DNA from: Auanema rhodensis | Lineage: Eukaryota > Nematoda > Chromadorea > Rhabditida > Rhabditidae | NCBI GenBank assembly: GCA_964057225.1 | Contig: OZ059898.1 | Location: 11,718,001 to 11,782,000 of the forward strand | Reading direction: 5' to 3' | DNA: 64,000 nt | The notes under the pieces: generated by a model | What the model saw: the letters and a program-made list of their open reading frames with translations, nothing else | Told to the model about the DNA's origin: nothing | Database searches by the model: none | Shown: piece by piece, positions 12,445-27,281 of the stretch | How positions within the stretch are numbered: position 1 is the first letter of the stretch | How the letters are laid out: each line of letters starts with the position of its first letter | Position numbers and translations under genes: made by a program

Positions 12445-13241
12445 AATTCCTGGTCTAAAAATATTTTAAAGAAAACACTTGTTCATATAATTAGAAGCTA
12501 GAATAGGAAAATGGAAGCATTACATCAACTTCGTACTACTTTGTCCAGAATAATTTGCGAAGATGCCAAGATATGTAGTAAGGCATGACACCATATATCA
12601 GCTGACATCAATCAATACCACAAAAAAATGAAAAGATTTCTTCATCATGCACAACGTTATACAAGTTCCAAATTAATTAAAATGTACGACTTTTATTAAA
12701 TTAAAATATAGAAAAGAACCGAACCCGTGGTCAAGAGTTGGAACGAAACGCGCCGCGTAAAGTAAGAAAAAATGGCTAATCACACCAGATGACTATCCAA
12801 TGGAAATTGAAAAAGAACAACAACTAGAAACACAAACATATTACAGTAATGCAACTGAAAGAAGATGTCGAGAGATTGCGTAACAAAGTTGTGCTGATCA
12901 AATAACAATTAATGACTAAAAAAGCCATATCTTAAACAAGAACAACAAGTTAAACCTATGAAAGCCACCGAGGCCATAGAGCATCATTATGTTCATTAAA
13001 TAAAACGTGTGATTGACCACACAATAGAACGGGACACAGAGAAAACAGTGATAGTCCCTATTCGGATTCACAAAATGTGAAGTAAAACGAATATTCGTCA
13101 CTGGCACCTCAAACAAGTCCGCCCAAAGCGACGCGCGTCTTGTCCAACCGACCGCAAGTTTTGAGAATTGGAAGAAAAGTATTACTTACTAATATTAAAA
13201 TGAGAAGAAAAATAGGAAAAATAGTAAAAATTCGAGGTTAA
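12445..13241. other. Intergenic spacer between two minus-strand genes
   Basis: Contains the MOSPD-like gene's upstream region, where a 5' noncoding exon probably lies near 12490-12560, and the helicase 3' UTR. No other gene was seen. Confidence 0.45.
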
Positions 13242-16019
<2,778 letters not shown>

Positions 16020-16791
16020 CAAAAGATACAAGTCGCAAATGCGAACGAAGTTTGAGTCTTCTGAAAAAAAAAAAGTCCTAAAATTTATAAAGATCGCGAA
16101 AGATAATAATAATCCGAAATTCACAATATAATACAATAAAAAAATAATAAAAAACATTTATAAAATAAAACAAAATTTCAAATATTCTTTAGAAGGAGAA
16201 ATATTCATGAAAAGCTCAGTGCTTTTGTGGAAAAAAATCTATGGAACTACCTTAGCATTAAAGGTCTAACAAGAAACTTTTTCAAGCTCTCGCCGCGAAA
16301 AAGACACCCTTTAACTTTTTCTGATGCTCGAAAATTATTTTCGTGTACTGCACTGACTGAATCGGTCATGTCTGTGACTGTTCATGATTTGTTAAGAACG
16401 TGTAGTTCGAGACGTCTTATCACTTTGTTGTTTTTGCATAGTTTAAATACTTAAATTTCGCTAATCAATTTAATATTTTAATTATAAATTTTTGTAGTCT
16501 TAATGATAGTCATGCTTGTCTTATTTCTACTGATTATTTATATCCCGTATTGATAGCTTGACAAGATATTTTAGCGAATTATTTGCGACTAAGATTTCAA
16601 AGATATTTTTCTTATCTTCTCGCTTTTATGTTATCTAGATTAGATATCTAGGCTTCACTGTTCACTAGAAATCCTGGTTAAAAAGCTAAAATAAGTGTTA
16701 TATAATTAAAAACTGAATATTAAAATAGCTGTATAATCTTTAACAGGATATAGAAGTTTAGATATAGCCTATATAACTTATCATTTTCAAG
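16020..16791. promoter_or_regulatory. Shared upstream region of two divergent genes (helicase and TRIP12-like)
   Basis: These 772 bases separate the two start codons. The sequence is AT-rich with no open frame of merit and should contain both promoters and 5' UTRs. No clear TATA box or initiator was identified. Confidence 0.5.
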
Positions 16792-19700
16792 ATGGAAAAG
16801 CTGAACGGTGGGTCTACAAAAAACTATGGTTCGAAAACAGATAAAACTGGGACTCGTTTACCACGTCAGCGGACTAAACAAGGTTTGTTCTGTTTTATCC
16901 ATCGTAGTCAATATTGTTTAATTTGGATTTATCTTAGATATTCGAAATATTAACGAAAACTATTTTATTTTCTTATATTACAAAGACAAATATGTAAAAA
17001 AAAAGTTAGTAAGAAGAAGCTGGTGAATCTGTAATTAAAAAAATCATTACTTTAAAAGGAAAGAGAACTACAAGTTATTGGGTTTTTCTGGGCGGGCTAG
17101 GCAGTCGCTGCGAGACCTACGCTAGTTGCGCTGCAGAGAAAGAGAGGAGATTGATCGGGCGCAGAGCTAGACAGACAGAGCTAGTAAGGTCGCACCGCAC
17201 ATCTGTATATTGCTGTATCTACTCCTATATACAATATTTTTGTAAAAATCTGGCCTAATTTGATTATCTGAATTTATGAGCTCAAGGTGTGTAAATTTCC
17301 CACAAAAATTTTAATTTTAGCATGTGTTACACCCCAAATTGTGAAGGATTATTTTTTTTGTTCATATTCATTTCTTTTTTAGCTCGGATGTCTACAGGTC
17401 CAGCAGACTCTGATCAACTAAGTGCCGCTCCATCTTCTATTCGTAAGCGTCATTCTCCAAATTCAGGTGAACATAGTACCGATTCAACTTCATAAACATT
17501 TTTTTTGCAGGTTCAAATATTTCGCGACGCGAGTTGGAGTCATCCAGTACTCCTGCGGCTTCGTCCGCTGTTCAAAGTGCTCTTCATTCAAAGCAAAGAA
17601 AAATTATTCCTGGCTCTAGTCATTCTAACAAAGTAATAAATGTGTAGAAAATTTATATTTTACATTTTGTTTTAGGCTGATGATACAGAGTCCAATGTTG
17701 GAAGAGAATTACGTTATTTAACAGATTTCTTCCCTGATCAAGTTGATAATGGCCGTATAACTCGGTCAAAAGCAAGAGGTGGCATTACACCACCAAGCAC
17801 TTCAGATCAGGTATAAATATTGATGAAGGAGCTTTAAATTTTTTGAAGTGTTCTGATTTTAAACTTGGGATTGATTTCAGACAGGAGCTGCAGTTAATGC
17901 CTCAGAGGAGCCACCCATTGAAGACGTAGCTATTGTTGAAACGTAGGCAATTGTTATTTATTTGTTGGTTGATGCAGTATTTTAGTACTTCGAAACCAAA
18001 AAGTAAAAGCAGAAGAATACCCCGTCCACCAGATCGAACAATTGCACATGCAATAGATCTTGGAGGTCCTGTTGTACAAGGATCTCATGATGCATTTAGT
18101 GTTATACCTATACCCATTCATCATCAAAATTTAGGTCCAGTGTTACAACAATCAGAATCAGTTTCACTTAGGTTATTTTTATATTAAAATTTAAAATAAG
18201 AAGAACATGGAAAACAAACAATGAAAACTTATATTATGTCGCTTACAGTACTTTGGATCCGCGTATTTTTCCAAGTACTTCCTGGGAAGTTGACATCAGC
18301 ATAGATGATCAGTCAAATTCTACCCGTAGTAGTGCGTTAAGTGGAACACTAATGACTCCACAAGTTACTATGCCTCCTCATTATCTTCATGCACATCCTA
18401 TAATGAATCAGGTCAGTGTTTTCTATCAATATTTGTAATTCTAAAATATTAGTATCTGGTTCTTTCTAAACGGTTTCTGTTTGAAGAATTATTTTGAATA
18501 TAAATTTATCAGTTTATCAGTAGATGTTTGTTTTTCTTGCTGACTGATATCTCCATGTTCCGACCTTTCCATTCTTATTTAAAACCTAATTTGGAGCTGA
18601 ATTTATTCTCACATCATCACGCTTTCCAAATCATTATTGCTACAAGTTATGTATCTCAAAGATTTATATCATTTGGCTCAACTAGTCTTTATCATAGCGT
18701 GCAATACGATAAGTTTTGTTTGCGTTGATATCGGTCTCCAAGATAGTGAATAACATTCATAATAACTATCATATAAATCTACTGTTTCCAAATTTGCCAT
18801 AAACTGTTCTCCTTTACCGTAAACTTTTTTCATATGCTCCCATTCCTTTCAGATTCCTGTAATTCAACCAGCTCAGAATTCAGTTCCTATTGGTTTACCA
18901 GGAATGTTGTTCGATCCTGTCGGTTCGGCTTCATCCTCGCATGTTCGAACTATTTCAAGGTCCATTAATTGATCAAATAGCTATAAACTTCCATCTATGC
19001 ACTTTAGGTCTGCAGCATCGCAGTTTATTCATGGCCTCGTACCTAGGATGCAGCATTTATTAGGAGGCCACAGAGCTGTTCCTCAAGGTACTGTTGAATA
19101 CATAAAAGGGGGGGGGGGTTGTTTAAAAGAAGAAATGTAATATGGGTGAAGCCGTCGCGATTGACCATTGGCTCGCGGGGTCATCCTTTCTCTTGTCGAA
19201 CGAATATGTATTACGCTGCAGCCTGTGGACTGCAAAGTAAGCAAATAACTGCAGGCACTTATCGTTCAGCTCTTCATCTCGTCTTCACTAGTATTTTGAA
19301 CTACACATGACATTATGAGATGATTTCTAGTGAATATAATTGATCAACACATTATTTCAACATATTTTTAATAATTTTCTTTTTGTTTTGAGCATTGTTT
19401 TGATTGTTCGAAGCTAGCATTTGCCTGCCTCTGCTTTTTAAATCTTTTGGAAAATAGCGGTTCTACATATCAAATAAATGACATTTGGGACACAACCTTC
19501 TCTTCGTCTCTGCGTCCCTACCGTGTCTGGCTCTAGCCGTGTCAGCTGATGTGGACCCTTTCGTAGTCGTTCTTCTTACATTTGCTACTATATCTCTGTA
19601 ACAATGCAATAACTGCTGTTCTATCGTCTATATTAGTCTATAGAAGAATTTCTTCTTTTTTTTATTATTCTAATCAGCCTAGCTGTTTCATTAGTTTATC

Positions 19701-22700
19701 TCGTCAAAAATGGCGGAAGAAGAAGACTCTATGGATGTCGATTTAGCGCGAGAAAAACATTGTTCTGAATCAGCGCTGGACGTTAATACAATTCGAAATA
19801 TTACAAACTGTCATGAATTCCGTATTACGATGGGTACGTCTGGCTGTATCAAGTTTTAGCGGGTTTTTGTGCTGGCAGCGATAGCTGCATCCATATTGAT
19901 AGTAGTCATGTGACTATCTAGAATTAAAAGAGGAACTCGGCGCAAGAAATAAGAGATATTTAATATGAATGAACATGAGCAAAATAGTTTGTCGGAAGCT
20001 AACCTCGTGATTTTATAGATTCTCGTGTGACGAGTATAATGGAAGGATTGCGGTCAGCAAATGAGCTAAGACAAGCTGAAGCAGCTGGCGAGTTGGCCGA
20101 ATGGCTTCTTATGGCAAATGAGGATAATCTTCCAAGTCATCTTCCAGTTAGAGATATTACACATGCTTTAATACAATTACTACAGAAGGAGCATAATTTT
20201 GAATTGGTATTGTGGGAGATGAAGTTTGTTTATAGTTTGTTTTTCTTAGATGCTAACAGCAGCAAGATGCCTTCGTAACCTTTTGGAAGCTGTCCCTCGA
20301 GCACAACCAATAGTCGTAGACGCTGTTCCATTTTTACTTGAAAAAGTTGTTGTTTTTGTTGTAATCATCTTTTTTTAAATCTAATTTTAGTTGAAACGGA
20401 TAGAATGTGTTGATGTGGCTGAACAAGCACTCACCGCATTAGAAGAGCTTTCGAAACGCAACTCTAAGACAATATTGGCAGCTGTATATAATGCAAAATA
20501 TTTTTAGTTTAATACTTCTTCATTCTTTCAGGGAGGTATTGCTGCATGCATATCACATGTCGACTTTTTCTCCCTAGCATCTCAAAGGCTAGCCTTTTCC
20601 ATTGCCTCTAATTGCGCAATGTACTTAACTTCTACAGATTTTCATTTAGTCAGAGATTCTTTATCAGATTTAACCGAGAGACTTTTAATAGGTAGTCCTC
20701 AAGACAAAGTTCTCTTAACAATTTTCAATTCAGAAGACAAGCGTTGTCTTGAAAGTGTTTGTCAACTGTTCGCGAGATTAGTCGAAAACTTGAGAAATCA
20801 TTCCGATAAACTGAGGGAGATAGCTGGCACCAATTATAGGTAGTATATCATCTGGTTATTAATACTCCGAAATTTATAGATTATTGGCTCTAATGCAGCA
20901 ACATCTGGTTGCCCAACCATCACAGCTGAGCTCTACAACGTTTTCATCAATAATCAGAATGTTGAGAACATTCGCAAGTAAATGCCCCGATTTGGCTGCT
21001 GCGCTTATTCGTATGGATTACCAAGTGAGAACCCACATACGGAGTTGAAATATTCATAATATTCATTAAGGCTACAATTCGAGCACTATTTACTGGTAGT
21101 TATGATTCACAAGGTATTGATATCATAGAAAGACCACCAAATCAATTCCAAGATCTTGTTTATTTAGTTGGGTATGTGCTTTAAAGTATCATGCAGTACG
21201 TTATGTAACATATTTTAGCGAACTTTTCCCGAGACTACCAACAACTGGGATGTTTGATATCGATGCTGTTTTCTTCAAGCAGCAAACAACACCGGAAGTT
21301 ACATGGTTTTATCAAGATGATGATTCTCAGTGGCAGCCATATAGGCCACAAGAGAATAAGGCTCTTGAAATGGCCAAGGTTAATATTCATTAATCTTATC
21401 AGATCAGATATTTAATATTGATAGGCAAATGGTTCTATGATACAGGAATTGGCTCTCGGAAATTCTATTTTTCGTATAGATCTTCAGAAGATGACTCAAA
21501 GGAATTTAAGTGGCGGGGATGAACGGCCAGTACAACGCAGATCATCTTCTCCTACTAAAAGTATGAAAACCGAGAAATATAGCATAATTATAACATCAAC
21601 ACAGGTTCTAAAAATTCCGAGATGGATGGACGATTGCTCCTTCTCCAGTCAGAACCAGATCTTTTCGAGCGAGTAGTTGCCTCCTTGTTCCCTGTTCTTG
21701 TAGCAATTGATGGAAGTTCGGTACGATATTTTACATATAATGGAATTTATGTATCTGTTTCTAGTCTGGCCCCGCTTTGAGATATGAATGTCTGCGGGTC
21801 ATGCTACGGATGATATGTCCAGTGTCAGCTAATGTTCTGCGAGTTGTTTTATCAGATTTACCGCTGTCAGGTCATATTGCTTCGGCACTGGCCAGTCCCC
21901 GAAGCAAAGATTTGTCCATTGTCGTAGCAGCGCTACAAATGGTTCATATCTTATTAGAGGTATCATCATATATGAGAGAAGAAATAAAAAGTAATATTGT
22001 AGAAAATGGATGATGTATATGCACCTCTTTTTCGTAAAGAAGGAGTTGCTTATGAGGTACAAAAGCTAGCGGCTATTCAACCTGACACTAAATTATTACA
22101 AAGCGAAGCAGCAGCAACTTGTAATGTGCCGGTATGTACTTATGTTTACAATAACTTTGTAAATAATCTATATTTAGTCTGATTCTGTGAGGGTTACTAG
22201 ATCAAATAAATCTAAACCTAGTACTTCAAACAATTCCGAAGAACCTCGTTCTACACGTATCAGGAATAAGTCCGTAATCGAAACAGATTCAACCAATTCT
22301 AAAGAAACTGTTAGTAGTAGTCGTCATAGAAAACGCACAAGTCCTGATGGGTAAGGAGAAAATTTAATTTCATTGTTTACATTTAATTTCATATTCAGAA
22401 GTCCTGCAGTCAAAAAAGAAAAAGAAGCACGCAGAAAGTCGTCTGGACTTTTCAATGCTCTCAGAATTCCTGGAATTGGTGGTTTACGCACATCTTCAAC
22501 TTCAACATCCAATAGTCCATCATCATCTGGTGTATCACCAACCACTGTAACTTTTCAACAAAGTCCAATGGGAAATTTCATCACAATGGGTATATTTATT
22601 ATTTGCAACAATCATTTTATATTTTGATTTAGTAGCTTCTAATACAACAACTACCAACTCATCTCGTAGCAGAGGGACGTTTAATTCTACAACTATTACA

Positions 22701-25700
22701 ACACCCAATCAAACTGCAATGGGATCTGTTATTAAGGAGAAGCTTAGAGCTTGGATTAAGAAAGAAGGTAAGGGATAATTTTATTAAAATTGATTTACAT
22801 CATTTACTTTAGCTGAGCGTCTTCTTAAAACTTATCTTGCTGATGTCGGCTCTAGCAGAGTTATAGATTGTTTATCTTGGGTAGCTGAGCAATTAGAAAA
22901 AAGGAGTGAGGATGTTGGAATTTCTCCTTTAAGTCAATTATATTCATTACTTGAAAAGGTGTATATTTATTCTGTGTTTTGTGTTATTTAGTTTCTGCTT
23001 AGGATCCTGTGAGTGCATTCGAAATGACCCATTCTGGAGTTATATCCGCTCTTCAAAATTATCTGGTATCCGATGACAGCGAGATTGTCCCACCACGTAA
23101 GCTGAGACTGAAGCGATTTTCTGCTATTTTCATGCATTTAACCGTATGCCAATTTTCATTCTTTGTATTTCACAACAAACTAGTCTAGGCTGACAATTTA
23201 CGCCCAACTAGTGAGGGAGGAACGTTCGCAGTCTTCGAATCGCTAATATCGAAAACATTGGCGTCAGTTGCCCAACTGGAACAGTTCCAAGTAAAGGTAT
23301 GATTATCAAATAATGCAGTTGAATTATGATCGATATATAGGTAAATGACATGGGAGGCATTGCTACTGGAACAAGTGGTTGTTTACGGGGAGCTCAAGCT
23401 TTAAGGTTTTTCCAAAGCCACCAAATAAAGGTGAATAGGCGCTCATAGAATATAAAACATTCATACATTTTAGTGTTGCCTGCGTCGTCACCCTAGTTGT
23501 AGAGAGTTGAGGGATTACCATAGACATGGAGGTAGTACAATTAAGGTAACTGAATTAGAATTAAGTAATTATGTTCGCGTTATTATTGTAGGTTGACCCA
23601 TTCACCTCAATTTCTGCCATTGAACGCTACTTAATAGATAAGGGAATAAATCGCGTACGTAATTGTGAAGAATCTAGTGGAGATGATATCAGTGATGACG
23701 ATGTAAGTTTCTAATTTACGCGATATCTTTATGCTATTGATTAAAGGATCCTGTACTTGCCGGTCACCAGGGAAATGAAGAAAGACGAATTGAAATAATG
23801 TTAGGGGATAATCCCTTGCCTAGTCATATGAGTATTCTCCAAGCTCTCCGGCAACATGCTACCCAGCTAAACAATGGAGAAGAGAGGTATCGACCGTATA
23901 AGGGAAATTAATTAATTGTTGGTTGTAGTGGGTCTATTGGTAGTGGCCTGTGGATGTCTACGCATGTCCTCTATTATAGACTAGCAGAAAATGCGGGAAC
24001 AGCCGCACAACCTGTCCCTATCTCTAACGTTAATTCGGATAAAAAAGATAAAAAGCATAAAATCAACGAAAAATTATGGAATGGTAAAATAATATTATTC
24101 AATTTCGGATTATCTGTTTTTTTTGTTAAGATGGAGAAGTTGAAGTTGCTGAATCATCATTGTGGAAATATTTAGAAAAAGCACTACCATGTTCTATCGA
24201 CGATCCTTGTGCACCCTCATTAGCACTGCTTAGAGCTTTATATGGACTTAATAGGTATTCATATAAAATATTAATAAATTTGTTATCAATTACTTGTAGA
24301 CATTGGAGTACACTATTTGATGAAGAAACTGCTCTACCCACATCCTACTCACCTCTATTGCCCTTAACTTCCTTCCATTCCTCAAAACTTTCAGCCAAAC
24401 TTCAAAGACAATTATCTGATTTTATTTCTGTTGCTACTCAACAACTCCCATCATGGACTTCTGATCTCGTCAAAGTTGTGTATGTTTTTTTAATCCAACT
24501 ATTTGCTTTATTTGTTTGTTTTTAGACCCTTTTTGTTCTCTTTTTCATTGCGAAGATCTCTATTGTATTGTACAGCATTCGGTAGAGAACGTGCTCTCAT
24601 GCACCTTGTATCTCAAACTGAAGGTGCCCAAGGTTTACTACATATCACTATTAATTTAAACTAATAATATATTTTAAGGGGAAGGTGAAGCTTCTAGATC
24701 TACTCCAAGACTTGAACGACGTAAAATTACTGTACGTAGAGATGATATCTTGAAGTCTGCTGAAGCAGCTTTGGCTGGTAATGCTAGCGCAAGGTAAAAA
24801 GAAATCCATGTTTACAATATGTATTATTCCTTTCTAGAGCTATGCTAGAAGTTAACTTTGAAAACGAAGCAGGGTCTGGTTTTGGACCTACCCTTGAATT
24901 TTATTCTATTGTTTCAAAAGAAATGCAGAACGCTGCACATAAGTTATGGCATGGCCCTACTCAAATGGAAGAACTCGAAGGTGGAGAGAAAATAGAATAT
25001 TCAATTTCCGGACATGGGTTGTATCCTGTCGCCTCTTCACATTCCCAACGAAGGGAAAGTGGGCGAATAAAGAAATTTGAGGTATATCTTTGGATGTCGA
25101 CTTGCTTACATGTATTGCTTTTAGACATTGGGACGTTTGATGGGACAAGCTTTAGTCGATTGCCGCATGCTGGATTTACCGTTATCTCCAGTTTTTCTCA
25201 ACTGGTTAATTGAGGATCCTATTCACATGACGTTAAATGAAGTAGGATTGTTCTAATTAAAGTTTAATTACTTCTGTTGTTGCAGATGGAAATTCTCGAC
25301 CCCAGTATGTATAATTCGTTACGTCAACTTACCCTTTCCAAGGAAGATGAGTTTGAATATTTAGAACAGGTTTTTTTTAATTCAAATTAAGGGAATATTT
25401 GATATATTGTTTTAGTATTTTACAATGCCTGGAAATGAATCGTTTGAATTAATGAAAAATGGTAGAAATTTAGCTGTAACTAAAGATAATGTACATAAAT
25501 TTGTGAAAGTATGTTTTATTTCAAGTTTTTTCAAGTTATATTTACTGTTTAGCTTGTTGCCTGGTGGAGGTTAGCCGAAGGAGTATGGCGCGAGATGGAG
25601 GCTGTAAAGAGAGGATTCTCTCAAGTACGTAAATCTTAGAAGGCTTCACATTATCATAAATTTTTAGGTTATTGATCCTTCTCATTTGAATCTCTTTTTA

Positions 25701-26243
25701 CCTGAAGAGTTAGATCAACTATTTTGTGGTTGTTCTGACAATAGTGATAAAGTTTGGAGTGAAAGCATAATTGCTCAGGCTATAAAACCCGATCATGGGT
25801 ATGTGTTTCAGCAACTTTCATTTTTAACTAATAAGTTTTCAGTTATACCCACGATTCTGAACAAATCCGTTGGTTAGTTACAATGTTGGCCTCATTTGAT
25901 CAACAAGATCAACGAAGATTTGTACAATTCGTAACTGGTAGTCCACGGTACGTTAAGTTTAATTATATTGGATTTAAAGTCGCATGTTCAGATTACCGAT
26001 TGGTGGGTTCCGTGCCCTCAACCCTCCGTTAACTGTAGTGCGCAAAACCGCTGCCTACGGCTCCGGAGATGATGAATTGCCATCTGCCATGACTTGTTAT
26101 AACTATCTCAAGGTGGTTTTTCTAATATTATTTCTCTAGTATATTTTTTTATTTTTCAGGTGCCTGCCTATTCTAGTTATGAGATATTCCGTGAACGGTT
26201 TTCTGTTGCTCTGAAATTTATTTACTCGTTCCATCTCACTTAG
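16792..26243 (+). CDS. HECT-type E3 ubiquitin ligase of the TRIP12/UFD4 family (ARM repeats, WWE, HECT)
   Basis: It transfers ubiquitin from E2 to substrates in the ubiquitin-fusion-degradation pathway, mainly in the nucleus in animals. The start ATG at 16792 opens a disordered Ser/Arg-rich N-terminus (to about 18960). ARM repeats (20019 to about 21180) include [38 protein letters not shown] and [15 protein letters not shown], close to human TRIP12. A WWE domain follows at about 21220-21520 ([18 protein letters not shown]). A Ser-rich linker carries KRT/KSR stretches. The HECT domain runs from about 24840 ([19 protein letters not shown]) to [19 protein letters not shown] and a final IYSFHLT. 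The catalytic cysteine codon is at 26095-26097. The intron at 19088-20018 is long and contains a probable alternative first exon. Nothing in the catalytic part is missing. Confidence 0.93.
17085..17215. promoter_or_regulatory. GC-richer island in the first TRIP12-like intron
   Basis: About 130 bases stand out by base composition from the AT-rich intron, with GGGCGGGCTAGGC, GTCGCTGCGAGACC and a purine-rich GAGAAAGAGAGGAG run. It has no open frame of use. The simplest reading is a promoter or enhancer inside intron 1, but a structured RNA cannot be excluded. Confidence 0.3.
19108..19118 (+). repeat. G11 homopolymer in an intron
   Basis: Eleven consecutive G residues sit 21 bases after a splice donor in the TRIP12-like gene. 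Long G tracts are rare in AT-rich nematode DNA and form quadruplex-prone sites. Confidence 0.95.
19490..19709 (+). promoter_or_regulatory. Probable internal promoter and 5' leader for a short TRIP12-like isoform
   Basis: GTCTCTGCGTCC at 19506-19517 resembles the CTCTGCGTCTC-type motif that is over-represented in nematode housekeeping promoters. It lies about 200 bases before the ATG of a phase-compatible alternative first exon. The motif assignment is from memory of the C. elegans literature; promoter function is inferred. Confidence 0.35.
19710..19833 (+). CDS. Alternative first coding exon of the TRIP12-like gene
   Basis: An ATG opens 41 codons plus one base ([16 protein letters not shown]...) and stops at a good GTACGT donor. 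The leftover base G joins the AT TCT CGT that opens the next exon at 20019, giving the same Asp codon as the canonical upstream exon (ending at 19087, also leaving G). So the acidic N-terminus would feed straight into the ARM repeats, skipping the disordered region. If it were a cassette exon entered from the canonical exon, the frame would shift. A first exon is therefore the better reading. Confidence 0.55.
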
Positions 26244-27281
26244 GCTATCTTTTTTTTAATGTCATTAGTATTTTTCTCACTTATGCGGGTTTATTGAAGC
26301 TGAAGGACTATAACTAGTCGCTATATTTAGAGGTGCCTGGGTTTATTTTAGTTCCAAGGACTGTGTTAAAAAATCTTTCAGGATTGGCTCTCATTCCAAA
26401 AAGCCTTCTAACTGCTATTGTTTGCAGTACTTATCATGTGGTAATATGAACTGAATTGATTTGTGATTTGTATTATTTTAAAAAAACATAATCGTTTTGC
26501 TTGGGTCAAAAAGGTCAATTCTTCTTATTCCCCCTCCTCATTTGCCTTTCTGGCTTTACTAGGCCATTACTATTGCCGTCATTACGTAATAATGTGAATA
26601 TAGATATTTCTTACTAGAATTTTGGCATTGTACTTAGTTTTTCTTTTCGATGAAATAAGATGTTTTACTTGTGATTTGTTAATATATCTACTAGAGAGAT
26701 CGTCGGGCATGGTGATACTATATGGGGTGGATGTGGCTCAAAGAATTATGGCATTGAAGAAAAGGAGTAGGTTAGATGGAAGACTGGGACAAGGTCACCT
26801 GAAAGTACAGACGAGGCCGAATAAGGCAGATCGATCAATGTATTCCACTGTAGCAGGCGATCAAGCAGTCGGTCCTTGAAACAGTTGCTGTCATAAGCTA
26901 TCACGAATTTCCGTTCGCGAGATTTTTCGTGTGCCAAAGTCCTACGTTCTGGATGTTGCAGATGCTGCTGAATTCGACTGTTATGTTTTTATTTGTGTAG
27001 GCGGTTCTATTGTCACACATTCACAGATGACAATTTAGAAAATACTTTTGATGTCACTACATATCTTATTTCTTGTATTATACATGATTGCTTTCTATAA
27101 CAGAATTTGTTAGAACACTAGTTCGAACTAGTTAGTTGTCCGTCACAATAGCCATTGTCCTAGGTTGTATCCAAACCAGGCAGAAACTCAATTCTCATTT
27201 CTTGTTCTTATTCCTGAGACCTCTGTCACTTATCGTGCCCTAAAGTTCGTAGTCAGTTCTTAATTTATAACATTATAGGCT
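26244..27281. other. Intergenic region with TRIP12-like 3' UTR and a 16-bp palindrome
   Basis: The first few hundred bases should be 3' UTR. Around 26690-26960 the base composition is higher in GC and an 85-codon open frame is present, but its start is TTG and it matches no family I know. A perfect 16-base palindrome, ACTAGTTCGAACTAGT, lies at 27117-27132. The next gene's ATG is three bases after ATTATAG, an acceptor-like site suitable for spliced-leader trans-splicing. Confidence 0.45.

Noticed and set aside
26622-26937. Overlapping 63-85 codon frames after the TRIP12-like gene
   Set aside because: TTG start, no family resemblance I can defend, and likely 3' UTR or spacer; only composition is mildly unusual.
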